Assembly: GCA_029204225.1 (NCBI GenBank)
Contig: CM055096.1
Span: 37,595,460 to 37,659,459, forward strand
Direction of reading: 5' to 3'
Length of the DNA: 64,000 nt
From: Diphasiastrum complanatum
Taxonomy: Eukaryota; Streptophyta; Lycopodiopsida; Lycopodiales; Lycopodiaceae
The translations under genes and the position numbers were made by a program. Below the pieces are notes generated by a model. The model had not been told where the DNA came from. It did not search any database and saw only the letters and a list, made by a program, of their open reading frames with translations. Below are positions 1-9,039 of the stretch, one piece after another; the stretch's first letter is position 1, and each line of letters starts with the position of its first letter.

Positions 1-397
1 TTTTGGCGGATGCGGATGCAACCATTTCTGTGCAAAATTTTGGATATATATTGGACGTGCTAGCTGGTAATCCTGTTTGCTTCGGTGTTATCGCTTACAA
101 GGCATTTTTGAAAGGTTTCTATGTGATGCTGAATCCAGATCTTTGAAGTTTTGAAGATGTTTTGAAGTTTGATTCCAGTTTTCATCAACAAATTCAAAGA
201 TCAACTCAAATCAGCCTATTTAAAAAAACAACAAAAACACATATTCTCTAAGACGAAGAAAAATCTAAAGGGAGAAACATATGAAAAAAATATCTTTTCG
301 CCATAATGAAAAATCTGAAGAACATGATGTTTCATGAATGATCCTCGAAATAACGATCATGTTCACAAGGACGTTTCACATTTTGAGGAAGGGGGTA
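1..397 (+). other. Probable 3' end of a decayed LTR retrotransposon, with a polypurine tract
   Basis: No clear protein domain is visible. The stretch ends in a purine-rich run at about 385-396 (GAGGAAGGGGGT) directly followed by TGTGATG. That is the usual order of polypurine tract then 3' LTR start in a plus-strand retrotransposon. The codons just before the tract could be the tail of a gypsy pol protein. I see no RNase H or integrase motif to confirm it, so the assignment is inference from the junction alone. Confidence 0.35.
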
Positions 398-1680
398 TGT
401 GATGCCATGAAATTGTTAAATATTGAATATCAACATAAATACATGGCATGATATACTCGATAAATGAAGATATGAGCCGGATAAACATAAACCATGAAGA
501 GGCCTAAGACATTTTCGAGAATATGATCTCCTAAGTACTTGCCTTGTAATTAAGGACAAGACCTTTAAAAGGAAAAGACGTTGCCTTGGATAGCCTTTAC
601 TAGGTCGTCCACGTGAAACGACTAGATATGAGAAGGACATGCTAAACTAGAGTAATTTTAACTCTTAGTTAAATATACCTCTTATGATATAATTGAACAG
701 ATACTCAATCTAATTGTTAACTACACCTTTCCGTGGGAGCGATGCACGTGTTGTTTTTAGAGGTGTGTTTGTTTGCCCCATAGAACATATATTGATCTCA
801 CACTTCAGTCTCGAGCATCAAGAGAGAAGAGTTTACGCATATGTAAGAGGTTGAAGAAGTGAATAGAGTGTTGAGAGTTATTTTCTCTTATCTCTGTTCT
901 CCACACTGTTGAGTGTGAGTGATCTGAGTCTACTAGCAATCTCTAACGCATTACATGAATTACTCTCTGATCAGATAGACTCTCTAGCGCATTATAGTCG
1001 TTTGTTGTGTATCCGTAAAACATGCTGTAAAGAACTATCTTAAAATTATCTTATTTGTCTGTTGCGAATACTTTCTTTTTAGCACTCGAATAAACGTCTA
1101 CCTTTGGTACAATTTAGCATAATCATTGAATAAAATTGTATGTATACATATGAGATGACAGTCCTTGTCTGAAGAATTGATTCTTTGATATGTGCTCCTT
1201 ATTGTAACTGACATAAGTTCTAACGTGCTCTAGAACTGTTTTTGTTCTTTAACCATAACCTTGGACTTAAGTTATTGAGGACTTCTGTCTAGAAATGAAC
1301 AGTTCGCGAACGCGATTAAGTAATTGTCTGCACAACCACAAATACATCAAACATTTCTCGACTCTTTGTTGACACCTTAATCATCCGGAGTGTAGTACTA
1401 TCGTACTACTCTGATAACATCTCATCTGTAGAACGCATTTCATTCGATTTGATAGAGGCCAGATTGTTGTTCTGAAATTATTAACATTACACACCCCAAA
1501 CACAAGTACTACTGGTTACTTTCTAATGTCTGTTGACAACTAGAATAACACTCGAAACCACTTGTCATAATTGTATCAAATACATAACTTTCTAACGCTG
1601 TCCTCTGTGGGAACGACATTATTTACTGCAAAATCTATATTAACCTTGTTGGTATAGTATGACAGTATCCACAGCTCCTT
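398..1680 (+). repeat. Putative LTR and leader region, decayed
   Basis: The sequence begins with TG after a purine tract and has no long open frame. It contains two variants of a short motif common downstream of plant gypsy LTRs: CCGTGGGAGCGATG near 729 and CTGTGGGAACGAC near 1,604. A duplicated motif may mean two fused or nested LTRs. The right boundary is not fixed: no clean ...CA end with a PBS can be seen, only a poor match to a Met-tRNA site near 1,651. No second copy lies in the window, so this is a tentative call. Confidence 0.35.
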
Positions 1681-1844
1681 TGCTTTAGAGATTGTAGCCA
1701 GAGACTATCCTTGATGGATGAAGATAACATGACTACTGCCTTGTCATTCTTCTCCCTCCATTTGCGTAGCTCCTTCTGTCATTGATACACAATGACTTAT
1801 GTGGTCCTATGAACGTACCTTCCTTGGGTAAGGCTCTATGGTGA

Positions 1845-3140
1845 CACTATGAGTTTAGTTACTAACCTTGCGCGAGTGATCCAGACCATACAAGATGAAA
1901 AACAGCAATGGACAAGCATATCTCGGAATTGGGATCAAAGAATACCTTGATCAGCCAGAAAGTGATACAGCTGAATCGAGAGCTTAAGGTCGCCAAACAA
2001 CATGAGTCAAAGTTTGAGGCCGAGATGAAGAAAGCCCAACAAACAACCGACGCTCTAGAAGGCTATGTGGAGACTCTTAAGAATACATTGACGACAATGC
2101 AAGATCAAGTGGACAAAGCCATCCAAGATGCCAAACAATAGGTGTTGCTGATCCGAGGGCAATTGGATATGGCTGCGCTTGAATGAGAACGCCTTCAAGA
2201 TGAATTGGATGCAACCACCCTTGAATGCGACACAAGTATCTGATCGTCCAGTCACACCAAATGAGATCCGATACCTGTTCAAGAAGGTTGAAACCTATCG
2301 AACTTCATGTGTAGGGTTTCAAGAAAGATTTGACAAGTTAAAACATACGACATTGACCGAGCTGGCCAAGGCTAAAACAATCATCAAAGATTACGAAAAG
2401 TGGCATCCGCTCAAATCTTGGAGTCGAATCCCCAGATTATTTTTTTGGTAATGCCACAATTCTCACTGGGGCACCAAACAAAAGAATAATAGGATGCGAT
2501 GGATGATTACTTAAGACCTCTGAGATAGAGGAAGGCAAAGAGTTGGATAAGTTACTAGCCAGCTTGGAGAACAATAGTTTTTGAAAAAAATCTTGATTCT
2601 ATAAGGAGTTATGTTGCCAGCCCTTACCAACTACGAGTGGATCCATATTATATGCCGATGCCATGTTGTAACAAATGGAAAAATTTGGGTGTGCCAATGG
2701 ACAAAATCAATATCCATACTCCAAATTGGCCCATAATCCACCAGCGTTACAATTTGACATATTTAGTTGATTTTCACCGTGCCTTACAAGCTTATCAATA
2801 GGAATATATGTTCTCACTAGATCCAACAGTTAGGCAATTTGTGCTGTTTGCAAAAATCATGAAAATATTGGCATCGATCACTACATGATAGGATGATTGC
2901 TTGTCTACTTTGGCTTTCGATCCTAATAAACCGATGGCATCCGACAGCGCCCAAGATCAGCTACCAATAGCAAGGTTGTACTATCGTGCTGTGATGATGG
3001 CTGGTTCATGGGAATCATTTACAACATGGACTACGTCAATGTGGCTGGCCGGTGCAAATAACTGCTTCCTACCGCACAATATAATGTTAATATTGTCTAC
3101 CTTGAGTTCATGCCGAAGGTGCAGTACCACCTAGTCAAAG
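1845..3140 (+). pseudogene. Unidentified broken coding region, coiled-coil N-terminal part
   Basis: Several short frames in different phases follow one another on the + strand. The first (1,908-2,141) is rich in Lys, Glu and Gln with regular hydrophobic spacing, as in a coiled coil. The next (2,179-2,451) ends near KTIIKDYEKWHP. A third piece lies at 2,901-3,134. Stops and phase changes separate them, so it is not a working gene. Position after an LTR-like stretch suggests a retrotransposon gag-like protein. I recognise no zinc knuckle or protease, so a host pseudogene cannot be excluded. Confidence 0.3.
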
Positions 3141-3289
3141 TATGACACAAGGTTAATCAAAGTTCGAAGTGAATAAATATCCTGAGGTGTTGTGGGACCG
3201 CCACCAGTTTTGGTGGGAGATACTATTGAAGGGTTTGCCAAGACAACCCTAACTCTAGTTAATAAGTCAGAGGGATTTGGCACCCTGTG

Positions 3290-3936
3290 TGTGTAAGTCC
3301 AACCCGATCATCACATAGTTATTTGATTAGTTACAAGTTAATAAAAAGAGTTTAGGCCTTTTTGCGGGACTTTTAATGTCGCAGGTCTAAATGTCAAGTT
3401 AGTAAATAATATTGGGGTTCCCACCACATTTCAATTTCAAATTGGTTCCCTCCAATTATTGAATGGGTTCCCACTCTTTTTTAAATTTGAATAGTTAGGA
3501 GGTAGGAATTAGCCAATAGGAATTGGGACGCCCATCTCCTCAATTTCTTATATAAGTAACAATTTTGAATGATTGTACATGTTTTCTCTTTATTTCAATA
3601 CAAGCAGATTGGCTCTTTTATGGAATGTATTTGTAAATGTCCTTGCTCTTTATCACTTTTTCTCCATCTCACATATTTTCTTTGTATTTGCTAATTGTTG
3701 GATTTGAAGTTTATTGGAGTTGCTATTTCTTATGCTTTTTGTGAGAGAGAAGGGAAGAGAGAGAAAGAGTAAGCTATCATCATTGTGGATTTAGTGTTAA
3801 TGGATGTAGGGTTAATGCTTAGTTTAATGGATCTTAGAGCTAATTGTGAATCATCCTTGCATGTTGGATTTGTTTTATGCTATCGCTCTCATGGGATTGA
3901 ACCTTCGCGTGACGACTAACTTCATCTCCTTGATGC
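3290..3936 (+). repeat. LTR-like sequence with CCAAT and TATA boxes (gypsy type)
   Basis: A CCAAT box at 513-517 of the fourth kilobase (3,513-3,517, in the context TTAGCCAATAGGAATTG) is followed by a TATA box TATATAAG at 3,549-3,556 and then an untranslated, GA-rich stretch. The gypsy LTR at 16,669-17,491, read on its own strand, has the same context (TTAGCCAATAGGATTG) and a TATA box at a similar distance. I read this as an LTR of a related family on the + strand. The ends are not defined. Confidence 0.45.
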
Positions 3937-4317
3937 TTGTGTGCTTGGATCTAGGGTTGAACATGTGGATCCTTGTTAGTTGAGTTAACTAAGTAAATGG
4001 ACTTTCCATGCAACTCCACTATAGGAATTCGAGCCTCTTTGATGTAGGGAAACGTTGGCATGTTTTGCCATATTGTGAATATTGAGATTTTGGTGTTTTG
4101 GGCTCATTCTCTCTCTACCTGAGTTTTATGACTTGATTTTCTCTCTCTACCCAAGAGCAGGCTATTTTTCCAATAGTAAGCACTTAGAATTATTTTTATA
4201 TACATCCATTGTGCTCTTGCCTTAGATTTTTCAAGTAATCTATTCATTGATCAATCTTGTGCAATCACAACACCTCATTAAGATCCTGTAAGGTGTGTGG
4301 TGAAGTTCACACGTGCT
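3937..4317 (+). repeat. Dispersed repeat, copy 1 of a ~390-bp pair
   Basis: This stretch matches 6,799-7,197 in the same orientation over nearly its whole length. Shared landmarks are GGACTTTCCATGCAACTCCA near the start, a TTTTGGTGTTTTGG block in the middle and TTCACACGTGCT at the end. Identity is roughly 80 percent by eye, with small indels. No coding frame is present. The pair flanks a copia-bearing block, so the copies may be LTR remnants or an older duplicated spacer. Confidence 0.65.
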
Positions 4318-4894
4318 TAAACTTGAACTTGGCTCTGCTGGCATGTCCTCTTGGAAATCTGGTTCTAGGTTGCTTGCCTAGTAAGCAACTTTCACAAATA
4401 GATTGATTAGCTGTAGCAACAACATTTATATTCATGTCCTTGACCATTTTTTTATGATGCATATACAAGATTGAACGCATGTTTAGATGTCCTAATCTTT
4501 GATGCCATAAATTAGCATCTGAACAACTCACAAAAAGTGCAATATCGTGACTCAGTATATACGAATTTTCTTCTCTGTAAACAGAGAGGATTTCTTTTGA
4601 ATTCTCATCTAATATAGTACATTGCCTAGCAATAAACAAAGCTCTATAGCCTTGATCAGTGATCTTGCTAATAGACAATAAGTTCTTTGTTAATTTGGGT
4701 ACATAAAGTACACCATTAAGCTGTCTAGTGATGCCATCAAAGAATTGTAGTCGAATAGAGCCTTGGCCTTCGACTTGATGTGAACTGGAGTCACCAAAGA
4801 AGATGTACTTTGATTCTATAGCTGTGTTGTGCTGAGAGGCACCTGAATCGAGATACCATTGATGGGCATCTTTGTTGGATTGATCTTGTACCAT
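4307..4894 (-). pseudogene. Copia protease / gag-pre-integrase fragment
   Basis: A 195-codon open frame begins inside the protease: WYLDSGASQHNT carries the DSGA catalytic motif of copia aspartic proteases at about residues 13-24. Further on is the gag-pre-integrase signature LWHQRLGHLNMRS (about 130-142) and a CESCLLGKQ zinc-binding half near 168. The frame stops where the integrase core should begin, and gag is missing upstream. The fragment lies opposite to the copia remnant that follows it at 5,121-6,644, so two different insertions are joined here. It encodes no complete enzyme. Confidence 0.85.
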
Positions 4895-5120
4895 CAGCGC
4901 TCTCTCATCTTCTTGCGAGTCTCTGACTATGTCAGAGTTGTTTGTTGCTGCTGCTGCATCTTCTTTCTGGCTTCATTATGCTTCAGGATGCGACAGTCTT
5001 TGATATCATGGTTGGTTTTTTTTGCAGTACCTGCAAAATAGCTTGGTCCTGGACGTTGATTCTACATGATGTAATAGGAGCTGAAGAAGAACCTGCTGCC
5101 TGTAATGAAGCTGCAACATT

Positions 5121-6644
5121 CCACAAAAGAACCAAAATTGCCCTTCATTTTATAAAAATGAATGTTACCAATGAAGTGTTAAGAGAGATCAGTACATGGA
5201 CCACTGCCAATAATACTTCAAAAATACTTCTAGATTGCTTACACTTAGAAACCAAATATTTCTAAGTTATCAGAGAGTAGATGAGAGTGCTGCATCATAT
5301 GTCATGAGAGTTAAGGATCTTCATCAAGAGTTAGCTGGTATTAGTGATGCTCTTAAGAACACTTAACTTGTTTAAGTACTCCTAAATGGACTTAGAGATG
5401 AGTATGGCAATATTGTGCAGACTTGTGTTGTTAGAGAGGATCTTCCATCCTTGGAGACACTGCAAGGTGTTCTCATTGCTGAGGAAAGTAGGCAAGAGAA
5501 CAAGATACTGAGGATCAATAGACTTTCATTGAAAGATGGTGGAGATGACAAAACACTCTTCATTAGAGACAAGTCAAGAGGCAAGGGCAAAGGACAACAA
5601 CATAGAAGGACAAAGCCAAAGAAGGTGGTGAGGATCAGTCCTCACAAGGTGCAACATCCAGTGGCAAGAAGAAGTTGTCAAAGATCAAGTGTTTTTTCTG
5701 TGGAAAGAAAGGACATTATGCATCAAACTGTTTCAAGAAGAAGAACCAATCTAAGCAAGCTAACCTTACTAATGAGGATGAGTGTGAGGGTGTAGAGAGC
5801 GAAAGAGAGGATTCATCAATGATGTCTACTTTTTCATCTTTTCCTTTTAAGAATGAAGAAGTCTGGTGGATAGATAGTGGGGCTAGTTCCCACATGTCTA
5901 GTTCTAGGAAGGTCAATCTATACTGCTAATGATGTAGAGTGTAGGATTGAAGGAATAGGTAGCATTCCATTACATGCATCATCATCAAAATTTTTTTGCT
6001 TACATGATGTACTGTATGTACCTAGATTGACTAAGAATCTCATTAGTGTAGGATAGTTGTTTGATAGTGGATTGGATGTCAAGTTTCAAGTTCACAAGTG
6101 TATAATCTCAAGAGAAAATGAAGTTATTGCTAGAGGATCTAGAATTGGTAAGTTGTACAAACTAGATTCTAGGGAGAGTGCTAACATTTCAGATATTGCT
6201 TACGAGGCCAAGGTTCTACAGGAGGATCTGTGGCATAAGAGATTGGGTCATCCCAATTTCAAAGCCATGCAATCTATGGTCAAAGAAGGAAAAGTTGTTG
6301 GTCTACCAAAGACACTATCGAAGGAGCTTCTACCTTGTGAAGCTTGTGTGTTGGCAAAGTCACACAGAAGGCCTTTTCCTAGATCAAGTATCAAGACAAA
6401 ACAACCATTTGAACTTGTACACTCAGATGTTCATTTCTCATCAACTAAGAGCAAAGGAGGAGCCAACTGCTTTGTCTCTTTTGTAGATGATTATACAAGA
6501 CATTCTTGGATCTTTATGCTGTCTTCAAAAGCCATGGTTTATGATGTTTTTCTTACTTTTAAAGCTTACGTAGAGAAGCAGTTTTCTTTCAAGATAAAAG
6601 CTTTAAGAAGTGAGTTAGATAGGTTCAATTATGATGACATGTAG
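5121..6644 (+). pseudogene. Copia gag-protease-integrase remnant
   Basis: Pieces of a copia polyprotein run in order on the + strand in changing frames. Gag sequence (TKIALHFIKMNV, then the LPSLETLQGVLIAEESRQ region) is followed by a zinc knuckle CFFCGKKGHYASNC near 5,690. The protease motif WWIDSGASSHMS lies near 5,868, gag-pre-integrase LWHKRLGHPNFKAM near 6,228 and the first part of the integrase core near 6,420 (HSDVHF) and 6,487 (DDYTRHSW). Reverse transcriptase and RNase H are absent. The knuckle and protease are close to those of the intact element at 29,349-35,660, so this is a decayed relative. Frameshifts and internal deletions make it non-coding. Confidence 0.85.
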
Positions 6645-6798
6645 ATGTTTTGATAGCATGCAAAGTCTTACTGTATGCATGCAAGCCACATGCAATCAGT
6701 GCATGCAACATGCAAAGTAGTTTATGTGATCTACACATGTTTAGGCAATTTTATGAGTTGACATGCAGTACATGCACCATACATGCATGCAGTTACAT
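6645..6798. promoter_or_regulatory. Cluster of CATGCA (RY-type) motifs
   Basis: Nine CATGCA hexamers occur between 6,657 and 6,791, two of them overlapping at 6,782-6,791. They start at 6,657, 6,678, 6,689, 6,702, 6,709, 6,762, 6,771, 6,782 and 6,786. CATGCA is the core of the RY element bound by plant B3-domain factors of the ABI3/FUS3/VAL group. Whether this cluster is bound is unknown. It sits between the broken copia integrase and the second copy of the 390-bp repeat, so it may be a decayed short tandem array rather than a promoter. Confidence 0.5.
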
Positions 6799-7197
6799 AT
6801 GTGGATCTCTGGTAGGTGAATTAGTTCAGTTAAGTGGACTTTCCATGCAACTCCACTGTAGGAATTAGAGTCTCTCTCATGTAGGAAAAGCTGGGCATGT
6901 TTAGCCATATTGTGAGTATTGAGATTTTGGTGTTTTGGACTCATTCTCTCTCTATCTGAGTTTTCTATGTATGATTTTCTCTCTTTACCCGAGAGCAGCC
7001 TCTTTTTCCCATACTGAACACTTAGAATTATTTCTGACATTCATTTCTCATAGTGAAGAGTTAGATTTTTTTCATCAGATGTATGCCATTGTTCTCTTCC
7101 CTTAGATTTTTCAATCATACTGTTCTTTGATCAATCTTGCGCAATCACAACACCTCAGTAAGATCCTGTAGGGTGTGTGGTGAAGTTCACACGTGCT
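6799..7197 (+). repeat. Dispersed repeat, copy 2 of a ~390-bp pair
   Basis: This is the direct-orientation partner of 3,937-4,317, including the closing TTCACACGTGCT. It carries a short extra block near 7,040-7,080 that copy 1 lacks. The sequence after the repeat differs from that after copy 1, which marks a real end to the shared unit at about 7,197. Confidence 0.65.
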
Positions 7198-7412
7198 AAA
7201 AACTTCACATGTTGCAGGAAGAAGTAAGGAGGAAAAGCTTGTCCACGTCAACGAGTACCAAATCCATGGCACTCTACTCAACCAAGCAGCAGTCCAAGAA
7301 GAAGAAAGACTTAAAGGACAAGAAGACAAAGGCAGAACAGCCAGCAGCTTCGCAACCAAAACAACAATATCACAGCCAAAGGGTCTTTTTGGAAATCAAA
7401 ACTCCTCTAATG
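7198..7412 (+). other. Lys/Gln-rich reading frames, unidentified, ending in a 36-bp repeat
   Basis: Two overlapping frames are open here; one reads as a basic, Lys- and Gln-rich peptide (QQSKKKKDLKDKKTKAEQ). There is no match I recognise and no splice or start context to support a gene. The last 36 bases (7,377-7,412) recur imperfectly at 12,693-12,728, exactly bordering the inverted SIN3 segment. Confidence 0.3.
7377..7412 (+). repeat. 36-bp junction repeat, left copy
   Basis: It starts CAAAGGGTCT and ends AACTCCTCTAATG. A copy in the same orientation lies at 12,693-12,728 with about 80 percent identity when a one-base shift is allowed. Both copies end exactly where the two halves of the split copia LTR begin. 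Once the intervening segment is put back into its other orientation the pair becomes inverted, as the terminal repeats of a DNA transposon would be. Confidence 0.65.
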
Positions 7413-7912
7413 TGTATGAAAATACAAGTCAAATTGATGTTGTGAGCACAAGACAATTGCGGGCAAAACCGGATGCTCAAGAAGCTAACTCCACTCTGTA
7501 AAAGCTATGAGACAATCAATTTGAAAAGAAAGAATCAATGCATGAAAGCATCTATAGTGTCCGTCTTTGATAATCCTCGTATTTATGTTATATGTATGTT
7601 ACAATGATCATCATCTATATACAATTTACATTAGTGCAGATGCAAGCACAATACAAGAAGTGGGCGTGAGAAGGCTTCGACTATTTGGAGTCGAGTGTGC
7701 TAATAGTGAATAAAGTCGAGACAACGGTCCTCGACGATAGTCGATGGAGTCGGGCTTCCTTGACAAGTTAGCCAAGTCAGTTGCCATTATGATGTTTGTC
7801 TTCAGTAATAGAGTATCTCTGCAGACTGTGCAACAATGCGTGTAAAACTGCAGCAATATGAATGGAACTAGATTAACATGGAATTTAGGAGAGTAGAGGA
7901 ATAAATCCAACA
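7413..7912 (-). repeat. Left half of a split copia LTR (inverted)
   Basis: Read on the - strand this is the first ~500 bp of the 706-bp LTR that is intact at 57,966-58,671, starting TGTTGGATTTAT at 7,912 and including the TATATA region. It stops at 7,413. The remaining ~196 bp of the same LTR lie 5.3 kb away at 12,729-12,924 in the opposite orientation. The cut falls at the equivalent of 58,474/58,475 in the intact copy with no visible loss. Confidence 0.85.
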
Positions 7913-8509
7913 TGTCTCCTATTAGCCCAAACACAAATTACATATAGATATTATTCAACTCCATGGCATAATAAAAATGAGTTGAAGTATGACATGTGCA
8001 AATACTTAAGAACACTACAATTTTATCTAGTTTTGTCATTATAGTCCTCCTCCCTCCTACAAAGGGATCCCACTATGCCATTTTTAGCTCTCACTTTTCA
8101 TTTGGTCATATTAATCCTTACCACCCTTAAGAATTCATGTCTTTTACGAGGTAAGGCCTCTCATGATCGCTTCTTCGATCACCTTGTCCATTTTTATTCT
8201 TAGGCTTCACTGTCATTGTCCACGTATATTCTTAGGCGTTGGGCAATTTGTTGCTCACCCCCATTAGAAAATTTAGCAGTTTCAACGTATTCACTCATGC
8301 TCCAATTTTTTATTAAGTCTAGAATTTTAGGGCACATCGCTTGAGATGCTCAAGCATTATGCCCAAAAACAACTTCATCATAACATGTTTAAAGAGAAAT
8401 CCATCAACTGTCTATGCTCGACAAATCACTTGGGCGCTCATGTTCGTCAAGCGTATGTGTAGGGGGCCTTATCCCTCACGAAGAGCCTTGCCTTAGATAT
8501 ATGTTGTGA
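7913..8509. other. Noncoding DNA shared with block B
   Basis: This stretch is the reverse complement of 57,391-57,965 with only scattered differences. No frame is conserved between the copies, and no RNA gene or domain is recognisable. It is the spacer between the SIN3-like gene and the copia LTR in the ancestral duplicated block. Confidence 0.7.
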
Positions 8510-8819
8510 GATTAGTGCCTTTGATCTTGTATTAGTGCAATTGTTTAGTTCCAACCTTGGACAAAAGATAACGCAATGTACCAACTATCAAAAGCGGTTA
8601 TGAGAAACTAAAAGATCTCGATCCCAATTTCGCAAAAGAGAGCCTTAGGCGATTGAAGGGCCTTCCACTTTGGTCTATTTGCCGGTGCCAAAGGGTCAAT
8701 TTGGGGGGCCTCAAGAGTGGAACGCCTATTTTTCTCTTAAAAAAAAGGGGTATGAGCTAAGATATAGAGTGGTTGGTCTAGATGGAGATTCCTCCAAAAG
8801 TAGTCGCGGCCAAATTCGG

Positions 8820-9030
8820 CCGGGACAGGCCATTCGGCCCTTCATTCGGATCTTATGAGACGTGGCAAGATAAAAAATGCGTGGGAGAATCGAACGACGA
8901 GGGAAGTAAGAGCGCGCGTGTCATTTGAATTCCAGGCTAGCCTTGTCGCCGTATTTGGCCAAATCGCCGCTAGCCTTAGCGGCGGTCGGATTTTACGACA
9001 GAAAAATCACACTATAAATACAAAGTCCTC
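8820..9030 (+). promoter_or_regulatory. Promoter of SIN3-like copy A
   Basis: A TATA box (TATAAATA, 9,013-9,020) is followed about 30 bases later by a pyrimidine-rich leader, as expected for a plant core promoter. Upstream DNA is GC-richer than its surroundings, with repeated GGCC-containing motifs near 8,813-8,842 and an ABRE/G-box-like ACGTGGC at 8,860-8,866. The corresponding DNA is absent from block B, so only copy A retains a promoter. Activity cannot be judged from sequence. Confidence 0.6.
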
Positions 9031-9039
9031 AAAGGCCTC

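Noticed and set aside
7626-7934. 102-codon frame conserved between 7,626-7,934 and 57,944-58,162
   Set aside because: The conservation comes from the duplicated LTR; the frame starts at the LTR edge, is broken by a stop in block B and has no domain.
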